Below, in pieces: positions 1 through 7,131 of a DNA stretch of 8,596 bases. A program made the translations under genes and the position numbers. How positions within the stretch are numbered: position 1 is the first letter of the stretch; each line of letters starts with the position of its first letter. A model generated the notes under the pieces. That model ran no database searches, had not been told where the DNA came from, and saw only the letters and a program-made list of their open reading frames with translations. The stretch comes from Lentisphaeria bacterium (GTDB taxonomy: Bacteria > Verrucomicrobiota > Lentisphaeria > Victivallales > UBA1829): positions 1 to 8,596 of the forward strand of contig DXVA01000183.1 of NCBI GenBank assembly GCA_019408975.1. The letters run 5' to 3'.

Positions 1-3000
1 CTGTATGGAAGCGTAAAATCGCCTGCTGCTTCTTCGGCTCCTTTGTCCCGGTGAATACCGCCGGATTGCGGAGACGGTGTTCTTCACGGCGCACTGCCGC
101 AGCTTCTGCCCCAATGACGGATTCGATGAAATCTTCCGCTTCCCGGCGGGAAATCACATATGCTCTGGGAAGTTTGGCTCCCTTGCGGGCGAGTTCCAGA
201 ATCTCTTTCTTCTGGTCTTCCGTCCACGGATCGCGTTTCCGTTCCGCTTCCAGAACTTTAAGGGCGCGTTCTTCGGCAAGACGCTTCGCTTCCGCCTCAG
301 CCTTGCGACACTGCCTCAGCAGCTTTTCCGCTTCGGAGAGACAGATTTGTTCCGGAAGTTTTTCAAGAAAACCTTTCTTCACAAAAACTTCCAGCTCAGA
401 TTTCAACTTGCGGAGCTTTGCCTCACAGAGATTCCGGTAAGAGACTTCCGCAGAATCCTTCCAATTGACTATGTCCTCGGGAAGCCCCAGCGGCTCCAGA
501 CCGGAAAGCTTCCGCTCATCCTGCGTTTTGCGAAATCCCGTATATTCCTTCCATTCCGGCAACTCGAACTTCTGTTCCCGCGACTTCCACCACGCTTCCC
601 GCATGTTTTTCACTGCGGAAAGTTCCTGTTCCACCGCCTGCCGGCGTTTTTCAAATACTCTCCTGATGTGCGTCTCGACCGAACGTTTTGCCTCACGTTT
701 TGCCACCGTTTTCCAGTTCACCATCCAGTCAGGAATCTGCGCCGGAACTTTGCCGAGACCGCGCAAATGTTCCTGATGCTCCAGATAAGAGATTTCCGTT
801 TCCGTCAATTCGAATTTGCCTCTGCCGAAAAGAGCATGATATTCCCGGCGTTTCGACTCATATTCGCGCCATGCGCAATCGTAGATTTTCCAGAGTTCCG
901 CATTGCGGCTGCGTGGAGCAGGAATTACTTCTTCAAGGACAAACTCCTGTGCCGCTTCAGAAGCCGGAACAGACTTCCTGAAAAACTTTGCGATTCTGCC
1001 GAACAGATTTTCGGCTTTCTTCTCCTGTTCCTGAGCATGGTATTGCGCAGCAAGGCGTTCCCGGTATTGCCGCATCTTCCGGACTGTCGCCCTGTCGGAA
1101 ACAAGACGCTTCAGAGCATCCGCCGTGCGTTTCAGCCGCGTTGCAATCTCCTTGTAAGAGAAATCCGGCAGGATCTTCGCTTTTTGAGCACGGATCTTCT
1201 CCGAAAGCGGCAGGATCGCACCGGCCGGAATCTCCCGATCACGGATCAGATCATGAACACTGGTCCGTTCGCCAGTCCGTTTCGCAAGACTTCGCTTCAA
1301 ATGCTCCTTGTCCGGACAATGAAGCGACATTTCTTTGCGCCCGCGACTCAACGCCACATAGAACGCTTTTCGATCCAGTGATTCCGCCGCGACCACCACG
1401 TTTTCCGCCGTCCGCCCCTGCGATTTGTGCGAAGTCGTCACCCACCCGTAATCGAACGCCGCATACTCCTTCGGCATGTCGATCAACTCGCGCACTTTCC
1501 CATCCGAATACAACACCTCGATTTTGCCCGGATCGGAACTCACTCGCGCCAATGTCCCGTTGTAAATCTTCTTTTCCTTCAGATTCACACGGAACTGAAT
1601 CAAATCTCCCTCGCATAACTCGATGGTGCGCAGTTCTCCCACATCAATGAAATCCGAAGCACCTTTTGCAAAAATCCGTTTCCCGTTGTCCAGAACCAAC
1701 TGCCGGCCTTCGACCGCCTCAATACACGCCACTTCTCCGGCTTTCCCGACGCCTTTCAGGTTCCGGATAAACCCGATCGTCATACCCACTTGAAAATTCG
1801 AAGCATCTTTCAACCATGCCTTCGGTTTGTTCCACGATCGGAACACCTCCGCTTCATGCCCACTTCCGCGAATTGCCTGTGCCGCCTTCAACTTTTCGCG
1901 AACCGCATCCGTCACCTTATCGCACTCCTCATATGTCGGCGCTACCAGTATCGCACGATTCAGATATTGCCCCTGTTCCGTATACTCCATATACTTCGCC
2001 GCCGCTTCCCTCAAATACTCCTGTTTTCCCTCGTGGATGAACTGCTGTTTCTCGAACCGTTCGAACGCCTGTTCAAACTGCCCCATCGCACACTCAAAAA
2101 TTCCCCGCCGATACTCCTCCTGCTGCTGACGGTGAATCTCCGTCAGACTGAACTTTTGAATCTGCGAATAATCTTCCAACAGCCGGAAGAAATCCCCCGA
2201 CTCCACCGCTGTATGCTGACGCGCATCCCCAACAAAAAGGACACGGTAATTGTTTCGTCTTGCCAGCTTCAAAATTTCCACGCCTTCCCGCAATGAATTC
2301 AAGCCCGATTCATCTATGATCACATACGATTTCGCAGGCGGTTTCTCTTGCGACAACAGAAAAGCGGCAACCGTCTGGCTTCGCTCGAATCCTTCCTGTT
2401 GTAGCACATCCACCGCCGAATTCGTCGGTGCAACCAGCACGATATTTTCAATCCCGCCGGAACGCAACCCTTTGCAGAACTCCTGCAAGGTCGAAGTTTT
2501 GCCCGCGCCCGCTACGCCGCGAAACAGATTGAACCGATCTTTTGAGCTCAACATCCCGTGGATCAGTTCCGCCTGTTTCGCACGGGACTCATCTCCCGCA
2601 AACGCGACAAACTCCGGTGCGATCGCATCGAAAACATTCCGCTGCTGTTCCACGGAATCAATCGCAGAAACTTCACGTTCGATCACTTCCCACGGGGAAT
2701 AATACGGATTCACATCTTCCCCGCCGAGATTCACCAGCTCCTGAATGGAAGTCAATGCGGACTTCAGTTCCGCGAGTTCCACCGTGCCGAGATTGCGATT
2801 CAGAACCTCTGCAAGAAGCTTGTCCCGTTTCAATACACTTTCACGCTCGAACAACTCAGTCATGACCTGACGAATCTCATGAGAAAGCCGTTCCTGATCA
2901 AGCAGGAAAGCTCTCTTGCCGCGTGTTTTCGCCGCATGAACTGCTGATGCGAGAGCTTCTTCCTCCTGAGAACTCAGTTGACCAAGCTGATATTCCAGAA

Positions 3001-3856
3001 CGGCCGCTCTGCTGGAGTTCAGCATCTTTGCCGAACGAGTCGAATTCGAGATCGCATTGTTCTCCGAAAGTGTCGGCTTGCGCCCGTGTTCCGCAACGAA
3101 CCGCGCTTCCGCTTCTTCGATCTGTTTCCGACGTTTTGAGTAGCGTTCCATGATTTCCGTGGATACACATTTCAGATCAAACCATGTAATGTTTCCTTTT
3201 CGGTCATACGCAGGGACAATCTCATAACCGAGCTCGCGGCACTGGCGCGCAAGCACATTGTGATACACTTTTCCAGCATAACGGATCGCACGGCACATCT
3301 CCAAAGTTTCCAGCGCCTTGAACTTTCCATCATGCGAACGTGTCACATTGCAAACCACATGATGCGTATGCAGCTGAGGATCAAGTTCACGGCTTGTATC
3401 GTGTGTGAACTCCGCATAAATCAACTGACCCGTCGTTTCATAATTGTTCGTCCGGACATTCTCGCCGTCACGCACACGAACCGCAGCCAACTTTTCCAGT
3501 TCCGCCATAGCTTCGCACGCCGCAGACTGTTGTGCAGACACCAGACGTTCATCGAACAGGCTTATCACCGATACCGATTTCGGCGCCGCAACCTGAAAAT
3601 CAAAGAACCTCGGACCTTTTTTCATCGTCTTCTGCGTCAACCTCCCGAAAGTTTTCGGATTGATATTTTTCTGAAACAGACTGAACACCTCTCCGGTAAC
3701 TTCCTCATCATGCAAACCGAATACCTCGGCAAGTTCTCCGCGCCATAACCCGATGATCTTCTCATGCTCCGAATAGTAATCGTTCGAGGACAAATGATTC
3801 GCATAGAAACTTTTTCCCGACGCATTGCTCGCACGTATCTTCGTCATGTTGAACAT
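1..3856 (-). CDS. MOBF (TrwC/TraI-type) conjugative relaxase-helicase, C-terminus beyond window
   Basis: This protein would nick one strand at an origin of transfer, stay covalently bound to the DNA end, and unwind the plasmid or element for conjugation. Reading the minus strand gives 1285 codons without a stop, running off the left edge. The relaxase domain occupies about residues 1-300. Candidate catalytic tyrosines are Y18, Y27 and Y28. D86 lies in FDFQVAAPKSVSV, matching the catalytic Asp context of TrwC. H152, H163 and H165 (THD...LHTHH) have the metal-site spacing of TrwC. A superfamily 1 RecD-like helicase follows at about 425-850: Walker A GVAGAGKT (K453), Walker B IIDES (D515-E516), GDARQ (543-547), TTSHKSQGRT (807-816) and YVALSRGR (833-840). 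Residues from about 880 to the edge are charged, Lys/Arg/Glu-rich and probably helical; I do not recognise a domain there. The start at 3856 is chosen for its Shine-Dalgarno spacing. Family assignment is firm; whether the element is still mobile is unknown. Confidence 0.93.
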   Translation of the reverse strand, partial: MFNMTKIRASNASGKSFYANHLSSNDYYSEHEKIIGLWRGELAEVFGLHDEEVTGEVFSLFQKNINPKTFGRLTQKTMKKGPRFFDFQVAAPKSVSVISLFDERLVSAQQSAACEAMAELEKLAAVRVRDGENVRTNNYETTGQLIYAEFTHDTSRELDPQLHTHHVVCNVTRSHDGKFKALETLEMCRAIRYAGKVYHNVLARQCRELGYEIVPAYDRKGNITWFDLKCVSTEIMERYSKRRKQIEEAEARFVAEHGRKPTLSENNAISNSTRSAKMLNSSRAAVLEYQLGQLSSQEEEALASAVHAAKTRGKRAFLLDQERLSHEIRQVMTELFERESVLKRDKLLAEVLNRNLGTVELAELKSALTSIQELVNLGGEDVNPYYSPWEVIEREVSAIDSVEQQRNVFDAIAPEFVAFAGDESRAKQAELIHGMLSSKDRFNLFRGVAGAGKTSTLQEFCKGLRSGGIENIVLVAPTNSAVDVLQQEGFERSQTVAAFLLSQEKPPAKSYVIIDESGLNSLREGVEILKLARRNNYRVLFVGDARQHTAVESGDFFRLLEDYSQIQKFSLTEIHRQQQEEYRRGIFECAMGQFEQAFERFEKQQFIHEGKQEYLREAAAKYMEYTEQGQYLNRAILVAPTYEECDKVTDAVREKLKAAQAIRGSGHEAEVFRSWNKPKAWLKDASNFQVGMTIGFIRNLKGVGKAGEVACIEAVEGRQLVLDNGKRIFAKGASDFIDVGELRTIELCEGDLIQFRVNLKEKKIYNGTLARVSSDPGKIEVLYSDGKVRELIDMPKEYAAFDYGWVTTSHKSQGRTAENVVVAAESLDRKAFYVALSRGRKEMSLHCPDKEHLKRSLAKRTGERTSVHDLIRDREIPAGAILPLSEKIRAQKAKILPDFSYKEIATRLKRTADALKRLVSDRATVRKMRQYRERLAAQYHAQEQEKKAENLFGRIAKFFRKSVPASEAAQEFVLEEVIPAPRSRNAELWKIYDCAWREYESKRREYHALFGRGKFELTETEISYLEHQEHLRGLGKVPAQIPDWMVNWKTVAKREAKRSVETHIRRVFEKRRQAVEQELSAVKNMREAWWKSREQKFELPEWKEYTGFRKTQDERKLSGLEPLGLPEDIVNWKDSAEVSYRNLCEAKLRKLKSELEVFVKKGFLEKLPEQICLSEAEKLLRQCRKAEAEAKRLAEERALKVLEAERKRDPWTEDQKKEILELARKGAKLPRAYVISRREAEDFIESVIGAEAAAVRREEHRLRNPAVFTGTKEPKKQQAILRFHT

Positions 3857-3860
3857 TCAT

Positions 3861-3868
3861 ACCTCCGG
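3861..3868 (-). promoter_or_regulatory. Ribosome binding site of the relaxase gene, decides the start
   Basis: On the minus strand CCGGAGGT is followed by ATGAATG. The first ATG (3860-3858) directly abuts this box and its frame stops after 32 codons. The second ATG (3856-3854) leaves five bases between GGAGG and the start codon and opens the relaxase frame. An in-frame ATG also lies at 3847 but is further from the box. The start at 3856 is therefore preferred. Confidence 0.7.
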
Positions 3869-3881
3869 ATTGCATGAATTC

Positions 3882-3910
3882 AATCTAAACGGGCTGACAA
3901 AGCCTTGCAA
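3882..3910 (-). promoter_or_regulatory. Possible sigma-70-type promoter for the relaxase
   Basis: On the minus strand TTGCAA (3910-3905) and TAGATT (3887-3882) are separated by exactly 17 bases. Each matches four of the six consensus positions. Transcription would begin near 3875, about 20 bases before the relaxase start. The -35 element sits inside the palindrome CTTGCAAG (3904-3911), which could serve as a repressor site. Such half-matching boxes occur by chance, so this is only a candidate. Confidence 0.35.
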
Positions 3911-3927
3911 GCAAAGAAAATCCCATC

Positions 3928-3955
3928 AAGCGAGCACTTACATAAATGCACGCTT
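3928..3955. repeat. Imperfect inverted repeat upstream of the relaxase
   Basis: AAGCGAGCA (3928-3936) and TGCACGCTT (3947-3955) form a 9-bp inverted repeat with one mismatch around a 10-base AT-rich spacer. It lies in the 229-base non-coding stretch between the relaxase and the divergent UPF0158 gene. MOBF origins of transfer usually carry an inverted repeat close to the nick site and often lie near the relaxase gene. This repeat is therefore a candidate part of oriT, or an operator; I cannot identify a nick sequence by eye. Confidence 0.5.
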
Positions 3956-3989
3956 CAACTCAAAAAATCAAAAGTAAAAACGCAATACC

Positions 3990-4016
3990 CCGTTCGCTGA
4001 ACGGAAATCTTCCGTT
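3990..4016. repeat. Overlapping, mutually exclusive hairpins built on CCGTT words
   Basis: CCGTTC-gct-GAACGG (3990-4004) forms a 6-bp stem with a 3-base loop. AACGGAA-atc-TTCCGTT (4000-4016) forms a 7-bp stem with a 3-base loop. The two share bases 4000-4004, so only one can form at a time in a single strand. No T-run follows directly on the plus strand. On the minus strand a run of five T begins some nine bases beyond the first stem. Possible roles are a leader structure for the UPF0158 gene, a protein-binding site, or part of an origin of transfer. Confidence 0.55.
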
Positions 4017-4085
4017 GAGGATTGTTCCGAGAGTTGTTTTTCATTGTTCATTGAAGTATATTTCGGAAAATGCGGAGGAGCTGTG

Positions 4086-4508
4086 ATGGTCAAATTTGAT
4101 AAAATGGAAGAAGCGTTTTCCTTTGTCAATTCCGCTCCGTATGGAGAACATAGGGCATGGCTTTGCCTTGAAAACGGCGAAATTCTCTGGCTTTCGGAAT
4201 TTCTTGATGCTGAAGAACAGGGAAATGTAGAAAATCGTCTTGAATATGGCAAATGGATTGAAATTCCTCATAAAAATGATTTGAAAGCGGGAAAAGAAAT
4301 CGTATTTCAATTTGCAGCGGAAAAATTATCATCAGAAGATTTTCGCAAAGTCGAGCGATTCTTTTCCCATCACGGTGCCTATGGAAACTTCAAAAATCTA
4401 CTCCATACGCACGGATTGCTTGAAGCATGGTATGAATTTTCTGACAGAAAGGAAAACGAAGCATTGAAACAATGGCTTGCCGATGAGGAAATTCCCTATG
4501 AATTGTAA
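4086..4508 (+). CDS. UPF0158-family protein, function unknown
   Basis: The product is a 140-residue acidic, soluble protein with no signal peptide or membrane segment. It resembles the UPF0158 family in its overall pattern. An N-terminal segment reads a short Gly-Glu strand (CLENGEILWL, 27-36). A middle part carries the IEIP(H) motif (58-62). The C-terminal half reads FRKVERFF...GAYGNFKNLL...LLEAWYEF...ALKQWL (86-131), the aromatic helical pattern of the family. The biochemical role of the family is not known to me. The ATG at 4086 is chosen because the purine-rich box GGAGGAG (4074-4080) ends five bases before it; an upstream TTG at 4044 is open but lies ahead of this box. To the eye the gene is richer in AT-ending codons than the relaxase. 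It is divergent from the relaxase and converges on the AraC gene, so it appears to be transcribed alone. Confidence 0.75.
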   Translation: MVKFDKMEEAFSFVNSAPYGEHRAWLCLENGEILWLSEFLDAEEQGNVENRLEYGKWIEIPHKNDLKAGKEIVFQFAAEKLSSEDFRKVERFFSHHGAYGNFKNLLHTHGLLEAWYEFSDRKENEALKQWLADEEIPYEL

Positions 4509-4515
4509 GGAGTCA

Positions 4516-4533
4516 GCCTTCTGCAATAGAGGC
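4516..4533. terminator. Weak hairpin between convergent genes
   Basis: GCCTTCT (4516-4522) can pair with AGAGGC (4528-4533) around the loop GCAAT, with one bulged T. It sits in the 30-base gap between the stop codons of the UPF0158 and AraC genes, where a shared terminator would be expected. No T-run follows directly in either direction, although the plus strand has CTTTTTT about 16 bases further on, inside the end of the AraC gene. It is a poor match to a Rho-independent terminator. Confidence 0.25.
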
Positions 4534-4538
4534 GAGTA

Positions 4539-5411
4539 TTATTGATTCCGGCTTTTTTCTTCATTTGCGTGTTTCTGAAATTCCTTTGGAGTCATTCCTG
4601 TATACTGCTGAAAGACACGAAAAAAATATGGCGGACTGGGAAAACCGGAAACCTTTGCCATGGTTGCTACCGACATCTGGTAATTGTTCCGCAACAGCCA
4701 CTTGGCGTTCTCAATCCGGCGATTGTTCAACAGCTGAATGAAAGTTTTTCCGAATATTTCCCTGACTCTTACCGTGGTGTGCGACTTGGTCCATCCCAGT
4801 TTCACCGCAAGCGAGGCAAGTGAAATGTTCCTGCGGAAGTTTCCATTAATATAATCCTGAATGATCTCTTCCGGCGATCGATGAAAATCCTGGTGTGCAG
4901 ATGCTTTTTCCTCATCTGACAACTGTTTCTCAAAAAGGAGGGAGAGTTCCCGGACCAACATGTTCCAGATTACAGGAAGCTCGGTAAATTCTTGATCGGT
5001 CAAATCCCTGAGCTTGAAGTGTAATGGCAAAACAGATTGCCTGGGACAGACAAGTGCATTCGGCGGCAGATCGGCACGAAAGTTGAAGATGCCTCCGAAA
5101 ATATTGAACCTGTGCATACCGGGAATATCCACCGTTCCGACAATATTCATAGCACCAAACGGGCAGACAGAATAGAATGCAGTGCCTTCTTTCTCACTAT
5201 GAGCCATACATGCCAGATCATCCCATTTCCGGCACTCGGCAGAATGCTTTTTCTTGCAGAAGCTGCAAAAAGCTGCGAGATGTGTCGTATCCAGATCTGG
5301 AAAGTTCGTGCTGAACAGATAATTTCTATCTCCGTCAATAATGCAGATACGACATTGATAGGTCTGTTCAATCATTCTCATCAACAGATAAATCTCTTCT
5401 CTTGTCAGCAT
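4539..5411 (-). CDS. AraC-family regulator with a cysteine-rich PocR-like sensor domain
   Basis: This 290-residue protein is probably the local transcription regulator of the hydrolase cassette. The C-terminal 100 residues are an AraC/XylS double helix-turn-helix. The first helix-turn-helix is at about 196-217 (ISLASLAVKLGWTKSH) and the second at about 246-269 (VATMAKVSGFPSPPYFFRVF), with the closing signature GMTPKEF (272-278). The N-terminal part carries cysteines C49, C52, C60, C68 and C83 in the order FCSFC...ECRKWDDLA...GTAFYSVCPFG. That order resembles the PocR ligand-binding domain (C...CxxxDxxA...C-P-x-G) rather than the usual sugar-binding cupin of AraC. The cysteines could bind a metal or sense redox state; this is inference. 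The start at 5411 has only a weak AGAG box upstream. The gene is divergent from the glycoside hydrolase, with possible operator sites between them. Confidence 0.88.
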   Translation of the reverse strand: MLTREEIYLLMRMIEQTYQCRICIIDGDRNYLFSTNFPDLDTTHLAAFCSFCKKKHSAECRKWDDLACMAHSEKEGTAFYSVCPFGAMNIVGTVDIPGMHRFNIFGGIFNFRADLPPNALVCPRQSVLPLHFKLRDLTDQEFTELPVIWNMLVRELSLLFEKQLSDEEKASAHQDFHRSPEEIIQDYINGNFRRNISLASLAVKLGWTKSHTTVRVREIFGKTFIQLLNNRRIENAKWLLRNNYQMSVATMAKVSGFPSPPYFFRVFQQYTGMTPKEFQKHANEEKSRNQ

Positions 5412-5455
5412 AAAATCTCTTTTCCATACCGGATATGTTTTCTGTTCCTTGATTT

Positions 5456-5464
5456 ATTATACCA
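5456..5464 (-). promoter_or_regulatory. Extended -10 promoter of the AraC-family gene
   Basis: The minus strand reads TGGTATAAT (5464-5456), a perfect -10 hexamer preceded by the TGn extension. No convincing -35 hexamer is present; an extended -10 can work without one. A run of nine A (5473-5481, read as T on this strand) lies upstream. The start point would be near 5449, giving a leader of about 38 bases. The AGATATT sites lie upstream of it, so autoregulation is possible. Confidence 0.55.
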
Positions 5465-5494
5465 CACTTCTGAAAAAAAAACAGAGAAAATACA

Positions 5495-5537
5495 AATATC
5501 TATAAAAAAGATATTAAAATCAATATATCAGATATTG
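5495..5537. promoter_or_regulatory. Candidate AraC-type operator: AGATATT sites 21 bp apart
   Basis: AGATATT occurs at 5509-5515 and again at 5530-5536, exactly 21 bases apart, or two turns of the helix. An inverted copy AATATCT is at 5495-5501. The second site is also the right arm of CAATAT-atcag-ATATTG (5521-5537). It ends inside the -35 hexamer of the hydrolase promoter. A direct repeat about 21 bp apart next to a -35 is the usual layout for AraC-family activators. The surrounding DNA is very AT-rich, so some of this repetition may be chance. Confidence 0.45.
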
Positions 5538-5563
5538 TTTTTTCATCAGTTTTTTCATATAAT
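5535..5563 (+). promoter_or_regulatory. Promoter of the glycoside hydrolase gene
   Basis: TTGTTT (5535-5540) and TATAAT (5558-5563) are separated by 17 bases. A second perfect TATAAT follows at 5563-5568, sharing one base. The -35 is imperfect and overlaps the candidate activator site, fitting a promoter that needs an activator. Transcription would start about 35-40 bases before the ATG at 5611. A 10-bp direct repeat, GTTTTTTCAT at 5537-5546 and 5549-5558, fills the spacer. Confidence 0.55.
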
Positions 5564-5610
5564 ATAATAGATATAAAAATTATGATAACCATCTTGCAGG
5601 AGCATAAAAC

Positions 5611-7101
5611 ATGCAATTCGACGGCGAACCATCTCTTCACAGAGCGGGAAAACTGAGATACAAAAACAGCCATGAATTGGACTCTTCCCATTTCGGCATA
5701 GGATTTGAGTGTCTGGATCGCGAGATGTGGGATCAGGAGCAGGCATGGCCTGTCATCGACCAGCTTGGAGCCAAGTGGGCACGCTGCCAGACCGGTTGGG
5801 CACGAACGGAACAGAAACGGGGAATTTATGATTTCTCCTGGTTGGATTATACCGTCGACAAGTTGTTGGAACACGGTGTCAATCCATGGTTCTGTGTTTG
5901 TTTCGGAAATCCGATTTATACGCCGGAAATGAAAATTGCCAAACCAAACGGAATCAGTGAAATAGAAAAAACACCTTACCATGGTGTCGGTTTCCCTCCG
6001 ATTCATACAGCGGAGGAGCGAACCGCATGGAAAAATTTCATCCAGGCCCTTGCCGGACATTTCAGGAATCGCGTTACTTATTATGAAATCTGGAACGAAC
6101 CGGATCTTCTTTCCTTCTGGAGGTGCCTGCCGGATGCGGCGGCTTACACTGAGTTTGTAAAACTGACAGCAAAAGCAATCAGAGAGATTGATCCGCATGC
6201 AAAAATCATCGGTGGTTCCATTGCCTGGGGCATGACGGTGTGGAGCCTGCGCTGGATGGAGGAATGTTTCAAAGCGGGAATGGGAGAGTACATTGATGTC
6301 CTCTCCTATCATGGCTATAAAGGAGTCCCCGAACGGCACAGCGATCAGGAGATTGCGGCTTTCAAACATCTTCTGAACCGGTATAAGTCCGGGCTTCCCT
6401 ATTGGCAGGGAGAGGCCGGAATGCAGTCCCATGTCCCGGAGAGGGCTGTCGGGGCGGCGGCTCTGTCCACAATGAAATCATCGGAAAGCATTCAGGCGAG
6501 AATGCTGTTACGCCGTTTTCTTCTGGAGATGAGTAACGGCTGTTCCATGACCTCCTGGTTTCATATCGCAGATTTTGCGCATTATGCGGATTGCAGGGAA
6601 ACCTTCCATTATGGCTTGATCCGTCTTGAGGATGGTTCTCCCAAGCCGGCCTTCCGGGCATATCAGGCGCTGGCAACGGTTTTGAGCGATCCCGTTGAAG
6701 CCGCAAACGGCCGGACTGCGGTTCACATGAGCCCGCGGGCCCGGACGGATACCGCGTATGATCCGCGCAATACAAAAGCTCATACCTGGCAGGCTGGTTT
6801 TATCAAAAACAATATTCCGATTCAGGCATGGTGGATACCGGAATCGGTGGAATGTGAGCCGGAATGGCAGAGTGCGGAGATGAATCTATGGATGGAATCC
6901 GGTCTGAAACTGGACGATCCGGTACTGATTGATCCGATGACCGGCGACGTTTATAGAGTGGAGATGAGCATTGACCGTCGTGCCTGCGGAGAGTCCTGGA
7001 TGTTCGGCAATCCGGGCTCCGAGGGACTCCGGGTTTTTCAAGTGCCGCTTTCCAACTCGCCGCTTCTGTTGACGGACAGTTCGCTGGTTGAGTTAAACTG
7101 A
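5611..7101 (+). CDS. Clan GH-A glycoside hydrolase (GH39/GH5-like), probably cytoplasmic
   Basis: This 496-residue protein has the plan of a clan GH-A retaining glycosidase: a (beta/alpha)8 barrel at about residues 25-360, then a beta-rich C-terminal part at about 365-496. Landmarks run in order. FGIGFE (28-33) is the first strand and WARTEQKRGIYDFSWLD (63-79) the typical early-barrel segment. YEIWNEPD (158-165) carries the acid/base E163, and DVLSYHGY (229-236) is strand six. YWQGEAG (264-270) offers E268 as the likely nucleophile. The substrate cannot be read from the sequence; beta-xylosidase, other beta-glycosidases or an oligosaccharide hydrolase are all possible. There is no signal peptide or membrane segment, so it should act on imported oligosaccharides. 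The start is supported by CAGGAG (5597-5602), eight bases before the ATG. It is divergent from the AraC gene and probably under its control. The exact GH family is uncertain. Confidence 0.85.
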   Translation: MQFDGEPSLHRAGKLRYKNSHELDSSHFGIGFECLDREMWDQEQAWPVIDQLGAKWARCQTGWARTEQKRGIYDFSWLDYTVDKLLEHGVNPWFCVCFGNPIYTPEMKIAKPNGISEIEKTPYHGVGFPPIHTAEERTAWKNFIQALAGHFRNRVTYYEIWNEPDLLSFWRCLPDAAAYTEFVKLTAKAIREIDPHAKIIGGSIAWGMTVWSLRWMEECFKAGMGEYIDVLSYHGYKGVPERHSDQEIAAFKHLLNRYKSGLPYWQGEAGMQSHVPERAVGAAALSTMKSSESIQARMLLRRFLLEMSNGCSMTSWFHIADFAHYADCRETFHYGLIRLEDGSPKPAFRAYQALATVLSDPVEAANGRTAVHMSPRARTDTAYDPRNTKAHTWQAGFIKNNIPIQAWWIPESVECEPEWQSAEMNLWMESGLKLDDPVLIDPMTGDVYRVEMSIDRRACGESWMFGNPGSEGLRVFQVPLSNSPLLLTDSSLVELN

Positions 7102-7131
7102 CTAGAGGGCGGAAGAAAAGTCTTTGGGAAG

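Noticed and set aside
77..1381. A 434-codon open frame on the plus strand
   Set aside because: It is antisense to the relaxase helicase and tail, whose motifs are clear on the minus strand. Its translation is rich in Phe, Arg and Leu with no recognisable domain, as expected for a codon-bias shadow.
1790..2296. A 168-codon open frame on the plus strand
   Set aside because: It lies opposite the helicase motifs of the relaxase; the Leu/Arg/Ile-rich translation has no protein-family features.
3762..3860. Short frame from the first ATG of ATGAATG on the minus strand
   Set aside because: It stops after 32 codons, and its ATG abuts the Shine-Dalgarno box with almost no spacing. The overlapping relaxase start at 3856 is better placed.
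4044..4085. TTG-initiated extension of the UPF0158 gene
   Set aside because: The GGAGGAG box at 4074-4080 lies inside the extension and points to the ATG at 4086. The extra 14 residues do not resemble the family N-terminus.
5500..6432. A 310-codon open frame on the minus strand
   Set aside because: It overlaps the catalytic half of the glycoside hydrolase and the promoter region in antisense and shows no family motif.
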